From MKUN01 sp964481425 (GTDB lineage Bacteria > Bacteroidota > Bacteroidia > Chitinophagales > Chitinophagaceae): a DNA stretch of 64,000 bases. A program made the translations under genes and the position numbers. Below, piece by piece: positions 60,562-64,000 of this stretch. The first letter of the stretch is position 1. Every line of letters begins with the position of its first letter. Location of the stretch: the NCBI GenBank assembly GCA_964481425.1, contig CAYZTM010000013.1, forward strand, positions 37,323 to 101,322, read 5' to 3'. The notes beneath the pieces are model-generated. The model was not told the DNA's origin and made no database searches. It saw only the letters and a program-made list of their open reading frames with translations.

Positions 60562-62055
60562 TTATGCTATCGTTTTATTAATGGGAATAGTAAAAAAGAA
60601 TGTACTGCCCTTATCCAATTCCGACTCAAGCCAGATAGTGCCCCCATGCAGGTCAACTATTTTTTTACAGTTGGCAAGGCCAATACCGCTTCCGGGATAC
60701 TGGTCGCGGGTATGCAGGCGTTTAAAGATCATGAATATCTTTTCAAAATACCTTGGCTCGATACCAATACCGTTATCGCGAACGGAAAACAACCAGTTAT
60801 CACCATCCTGCCGGGCCTCGATATATACCTCCGGGTTAATGTCCTCCTTTCGGTATTTTATGGCATTACTGATAAGGTTCTGGAACAGTTGTGCCAGTTC
60901 AGTACGGTAACCGGTAACGACAGGCAACTTACCTACATGCAGTTGCGTGCTCGTTTCGGCAATAAGGGTTTGCATATCGCTGCAGATATTACTTACAAGC
61001 ATATTGCAATTTACTTCAGTGATGTTCTTCTGTGTTCCTATCCTGCTATAGTCGAGCAAGCCTTTTACGAGGTCGCTCATGCGCAGGGCGGCGTTACGTA
61101 TTACACCTGTAAACATCCGGCCTTTATCATCCAGCTGATCTTCATAAGTGCTTTGCAGTAACTCGGTGAAGCTGGTAACGGTACGCAGGGGCTCCTGCAG
61201 ATCGTGTGAAGTGATGTAGGTAAACTGCTCCAGCTCTTTGTTCTTCGCTTCCAGTTCGGCTACATATTGCTGCTGCAACTGTTCGGCCAATAGCTTTTCG
61301 GTCATATCGCGCGTTACCTTAGAGAAGCCTATCACTTCGCCGTTGTCGTTATGCAACGCAGTGATGGTAACCATACCCCAAAAGCGGCTGCCATCTTTGC
61401 GCCTGCGCCAGCCTTCGTGCTGCACCCGGCCATTGCGCCGGGCCGCTTCCAGTAAGCTATCGGGGATCTTTTGGGCAACATCTTCCGGAAAGTAGAAGAT
61501 CTTGAAGCTCTTACCTATTATTTCATCGGCGGCATATCCTTTTATCTTTTCGGCCCCTTTGTTCCATTTCTCGATATTGCCTACGGCATTCAGCAGGATG
61601 ATGGCATAGTCCTGCACCTCAGAGATCATTTTATGATACCGCTCTTCGGTACGTTTCAGTGCCTCCTCACCCATTTTTATGGCAGTCAGGTCGCGGACCA
61701 CTTTGGTAAAGCCTAGTACCTGCCTGTCATCGTTGTGTATGGCAGTGATGAGTACATTGGCCCAAAACCTGGTACCATCCTTACGCAACCGCCAGCCTTC
61801 ATGGCGTGCTTTACCTTCCTGCGCCGCTTTCTCAAGCAGTTGGGCCGGCAAGCCTGCTGCTTTGTCTTCGGGGGGATAAAAAGTAGAGAAATGCCTGCCA
61901 ATTATCTCCTCGGCAGTGTACCCTTTCATTTTTTCAGCACCTTTATTCCAGTTCTCTACATTGCCTTCCCTGTCGAGGAGCACAATAGCATAATCTTCTA
62001 TCTCCTCGACCATTTTGGACAATCGCTGATCAATTAGGGACCTCTCTAAGGGCAT
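60562..62055 (-). CDS. PAS-PAS sensor histidine kinase
   Basis: The 497-residue soluble kinase has two PAS domains (about 10-125 and 135-250). Both contain the NWNKGAEKMKGYTAEEIIG-type core and a DGTRFWANV or DGSRFWGMV segment, so they arose by internal duplication. The HisKA box follows with His284 (ITSHDLQEPLRTV). HATPase motifs are NLISNAIKYR, DNGIGI and GSGIGLANCKKI. No transmembrane helix is visible, so it senses a cytoplasmic signal. Kinase and response regulator form an operon. Confidence 0.94.
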   Translation of the reverse strand: MPLERSLIDQRLSKMVEEIEDYAIVLLDREGNVENWNKGAEKMKGYTAEEIIGRHFSTFYPPEDKAAGLPAQLLEKAAQEGKARHEGWRLRKDGTRFWANVLITAIHNDDRQVLGFTKVVRDLTAIKMGEEALKRTEERYHKMISEVQDYAIILLNAVGNIEKWNKGAEKIKGYAADEIIGKSFKIFYFPEDVAQKIPDSLLEAARRNGRVQHEGWRRRKDGSRFWGMVTITALHNDNGEVIGFSKVTRDMTEKLLAEQLQQQYVAELEAKNKELEQFTYITSHDLQEPLRTVTSFTELLQSTYEDQLDDKGRMFTGVIRNAALRMSDLVKGLLDYSRIGTQKNITEVNCNMLVSNICSDMQTLIAETSTQLHVGKLPVVTGYRTELAQLFQNLISNAIKYRKEDINPEVYIEARQDGDNWLFSVRDNGIGIEPRYFEKIFMIFKRLHTRDQYPGSGIGLANCKKIVDLHGGTIWLESELDKGSTFFFTIPINKTIA

Positions 62056-62241
62056 TATATTTTTTTAGCAAAATAGCATTGAAATTTAAATTTTTCTAAA
62101 AACCATGCCATGGCTTTTGCCGCGGTAGAGATTTTTACCAGCCACAATAACATAAAATCATAAGATATCCGGATGTTGGGCCTGTGTCGTAAATGATTGG
62201 CATGGTTTCTTTGCTATAGGCACTGTAAAGGCTGCACAGGT

Positions 62242-63186
62242 ATGGAATACGTTTATTTTATCCCATACTTCGTTCCTCTTGCTGTTATCTTCATTAGTAT
62301 CGAGGTCTATATAAGTGTTAAGAACAATGAGCATTTATATGGCTGGAAGGATTCCCGCACAAGTGCGTTCGTTGGTATCGGGGCTGTTTTATTGCAAATA
62401 CTCACCAAAGCGGCTACGCTCGCCGTTTTTGCTTTGGTATATGAATTGTTTTTACCACTTAGGGAAAAGCTGGGCTATACCGGGCTTGGCTGGGCCTGGT
62501 GGGTGTGGCTGCTGGCCATCGTTTGCGACGACTTTTCTTTTTACTGGCACCATCGCCTCAGCCATAGCGTGCGGTTATTGTGGGCGGCACATATCGTGCA
62601 CCATTCCTCTTCTTACTTCAATTTAGGTACTGCATTCCGCAACGGCTGGGTGATATTTTTCTACAAGCCCATATTCTGGCTGTGGATGCCGGCCATAGGT
62701 TTCAACCCTGTGATCGTGCTTACGGCAATGGCCATCAACTCGACTTACCAGTTTTGGCTGCATACCAAAAAGATCGGCAGCCTCGGGCGCATAGAAAAGT
62801 TCATCAATACACCTTACCTGCACCAGATACACCACAGCCGCAACCCCGAATACCTCGACAAGAACCATAGCGGCATCTTTATCATCTGGGACAGGCTGTT
62901 TGGTACCTATCATCCCGGGCATACCATACACAAGAAGACTTTTGGTGTTACCACACCGCCCAATTCGTATAACGTGATCCGGGTGATAACGCATGAATAT
63001 GAAAATATATGGCAGGATGTGAAGCGTGCCCCGCGACTAAGTGATAAGATGAAATATGTCTTTTATCCTCCCGGCTGGAGCCACGATGGCACATCGCTTA
63101 CCGTACGGCAGATGCGGAAGAATGAAGGCAGGTTGCATTTAATGGTGACTTCTTATACGGATGAGGGCGACGAGCAAAGGGCCTGA
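62242..63186 (+). CDS. Sterol desaturase/fatty acid hydroxylase superfamily protein
   Basis: The 314-residue membrane protein starts at MEYVYFIPYFVPLAV; an upstream in-frame ATG gives a poor N-terminus. Helices fill residues about 5-170. The histidine boxes of the superfamily are HHRLSH, HIVHHSS and LHQIHHSR. Oxidation of lipid or isoprenoid-type substrates at a di-iron centre is expected. The ligand is unknown. It lies between the histidine kinase gene and the nucleotidyltransferase locus. Confidence 0.88.
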   Translation: MEYVYFIPYFVPLAVIFISIEVYISVKNNEHLYGWKDSRTSAFVGIGAVLLQILTKAATLAVFALVYELFLPLREKLGYTGLGWAWWVWLLAIVCDDFSFYWHHRLSHSVRLLWAAHIVHHSSSYFNLGTAFRNGWVIFFYKPIFWLWMPAIGFNPVIVLTAMAINSTYQFWLHTKKIGSLGRIEKFINTPYLHQIHHSRNPEYLDKNHSGIFIIWDRLFGTYHPGHTIHKKTFGVTTPPNSYNVIRVITHEYENIWQDVKRAPRLSDKMKYVFYPPGWSHDGTSLTVRQMRKNEGRLHLMVTSYTDEGDEQRA

Positions 63187-63262
63187 TGAATTGCCCGGGC
63201 AATGATATCCACATTTTACTGTTACTATTCCTATGGTAATACAAAATCCGTAAATTTGTAAA

Positions 63263-63460
63263 GTGAGCAAGCTAAAACTATATGATACCTCGATACCACT
63301 CGAGAACATCTTACGGGAGCGTGATGCGCGCTATAATGCGCAGTCGCCCGAAGAGAAGTTCTATGCTTTGCTCAGCCTCATAGAGGTTTCCCTTAAGCTG
63401 AATGGCGGCCATGCCCTTAAAAAGCCCCAGGGTAAGGGTATTATCATATCAAGACCCTAA
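63263..63460 (+). CDS. 65-residue hypothetical protein upstream of nucleotidyltransferase
   Basis: GTG at 63263 opens a 65-codon frame. The product begins MSKLKLYDTSIPLENILRER, has EEKFYALLSLIEVSLKLNGG and ends in a Lys-rich loop with GKGIIISRP. It has no signal peptide or membrane helix. It ends 3 bp before the nucleotidyltransferase gene. The size, spacing and order resemble a two-gene toxin-antitoxin-like unit, but no such family was recognised. The function is unknown. Confidence 0.6.
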   Translation: MSKLKLYDTSIPLENILRERDARYNAQSPEEKFYALLSLIEVSLKLNGGHALKKPQGKGIIISRP

Positions 63461-63463
63461 ATT

Positions 63464-63940
63464 ATGTTGTCCGACAAGGAGAATCCTGAAATACTGCTGC
63501 TGGTGAAGGCCTTTGAAAAAAGGAATGTACGCTACCTGCTCGTAGGTGGTTTTGCTGTGAACAGGTATGGCTACCAGAGAACTACAGGCGACCTGGATAT
63601 CTATATAAAAGACAGCCGGGAGAACCGGGCTAACCTGGTGGATGCCCTTGAGGACATGGGCTATGGACGCTTTGACGAGCTGATGGATGCACCCATATTT
63701 GCAGGTTACTGCGAAGTGATGATGGACCAGGGCATGTATGCCGACCTGATGACCGATATCCCGGGACTGGAAAAAGAGCGCTTCGATGAATATTATGCGA
63801 TGGCTACTGTAGATGAGATAGACGGCAGCCCCGTCCGCTTCCTGCATTATAACCACCTGATACAAAACAAACTCGCCACAGGCCGCCCTAAGGATAAGCT
63901 GGATGTGGAAGAGTTGCGGAGGATCAATGAGCAGAAATAA
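63464..63940 (+). CDS. AbiEii/DUF6036-type nucleotidyltransferase
   Basis: The 158-residue soluble protein has the nucleotidyltransferase motif GGFAVNRYGYQRTTGDLDIYI near residues 27-47, with the DxD metal pair in DLDIY. PVRFLHYNHLIQNKLATGRPKDKLDVEEL follows at the C-terminus. The fold is shared by AbiEii-type toxins and DUF6036 proteins. It follows the 65-codon gene after 3 bp. Its last 14 bp overlap a further membrane-protein gene that runs off the window. Confidence 0.85.
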   Translation: MLSDKENPEILLLVKAFEKRNVRYLLVGGFAVNRYGYQRTTGDLDIYIKDSRENRANLVDALEDMGYGRFDELMDAPIFAGYCEVMMDQGMYADLMTDIPGLEKERFDEYYAMATVDEIDGSPVRFLHYNHLIQNKLATGRPKDKLDVEELRRINEQK

Positions 63941-64000
63941 GCTTTACCTCCTGATGAGCTCCAGTTTTTTTATTATCATCGTTATAAGCTCCTTATGGAT
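63927..64000 (+). CDS. Membrane protein, 5' part only
   Basis: ATG at 63927 starts within the nucleotidyltransferase gene (14-bp overlap, different frame). It runs open to the window end, 24 codons. The sequence is a short basic start (MSRNK) followed by a hydrophobic helix with LMSSSFFIIIVISS. It looks like a signal anchor or first transmembrane helix. The product cannot be identified. Confidence 0.5.
   Translation, partial: MSRNKLYLLMSSSFFIIIVISSLW

Noticed and set aside
1..64000. tRNA, rRNA or CRISPR array
   Set aside because: I looked for T-loop GGTTCGAATCC-like signatures, rRNA segments and regularly spaced identical repeats and found none.

Overview
The window looks like chromosomal DNA of a Bacteroidota species, most likely a Chitinophagaceae-like (Chitinophagales) lineage. 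Supporting signs are several secreted proteins with type IX secretion (T9SS) C-terminal sorting domains, one with a gliding-motility-associated C-terminal domain and SprB-type repeats, a bacillithiol gene (bshA), Bacteroidota-type promoters (TAnnTTTG at -7) and almost no Shine-Dalgarno sequences. No rRNA, tRNA or CRISPR array was found. Most of the window is dense housekeeping and envelope gene content on both strands.

Layout. 0-9.5 kb: porin plus ammonium transporter, T9SS proteins, rdgB, a DUF2027-Smr protein, mgtE and a beta-barrel protein, closed by a perfect 40-bp palindromic terminator. 9.5-15.8 kb: T9SS protein, two duplicated convergent pairs of mini membrane protein and small lipoprotein, mtgA, a double OmpA-domain protein, and a BlaI/M56-TonB two-gene operon with three evenly spaced operators. 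15.8-20.8 kb: trpS, a deoxynucleoside kinase, a DUF5686 protein, and a tandem duplication of a 29/30-codon membrane peptide gene with its whole regulatory region. 20.8-36.1 kb: exonuclease III, a haem-binding protein, an S9 peptidase, tandem exported glutathione peroxidases, alkB, a Crp/Fnr regulator and a methyltransferase, a desaturase, tandem thioredoxins and dnaE.

36.1-41.2 kb is the accessory part. A 560-bp intergenic stretch with REP-like palindromes leads into an AT-rich, unrecognised two-gene operon (36667-38060). Then come an IS110 transposase remnant and two complete 733/734-bp REP-bounded RAYT transposase units that bracket a phosphotransferase gene. 43-45.2 kb holds a sulfur operon (sulfide:quinone-reductase-like flavoprotein, TusE/DsrC, DsrE). 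45.2-63.2 kb returns to ordinary content: an orphan peptide-type ABC permease and M28 peptidase, bshA, an amino acid permease, envelope enzymes (M23, L,D-transpeptidase), the large SprB-repeat protein, an esterase, a PAS histidine kinase with its response regulator, and a sterol-desaturase-family enzyme. The last kilobase carries a small-protein/nucleotidyltransferase pair and the start of one more membrane protein gene.

The best candidates for something undescribed are the tandem mini-gene locus at 20.25-20.78 kb, the AT-rich two-gene cassette at 36.7-38.1 kb, and the duplicated mini-membrane-protein/lipoprotein pairs at 11.4-12.3 kb.
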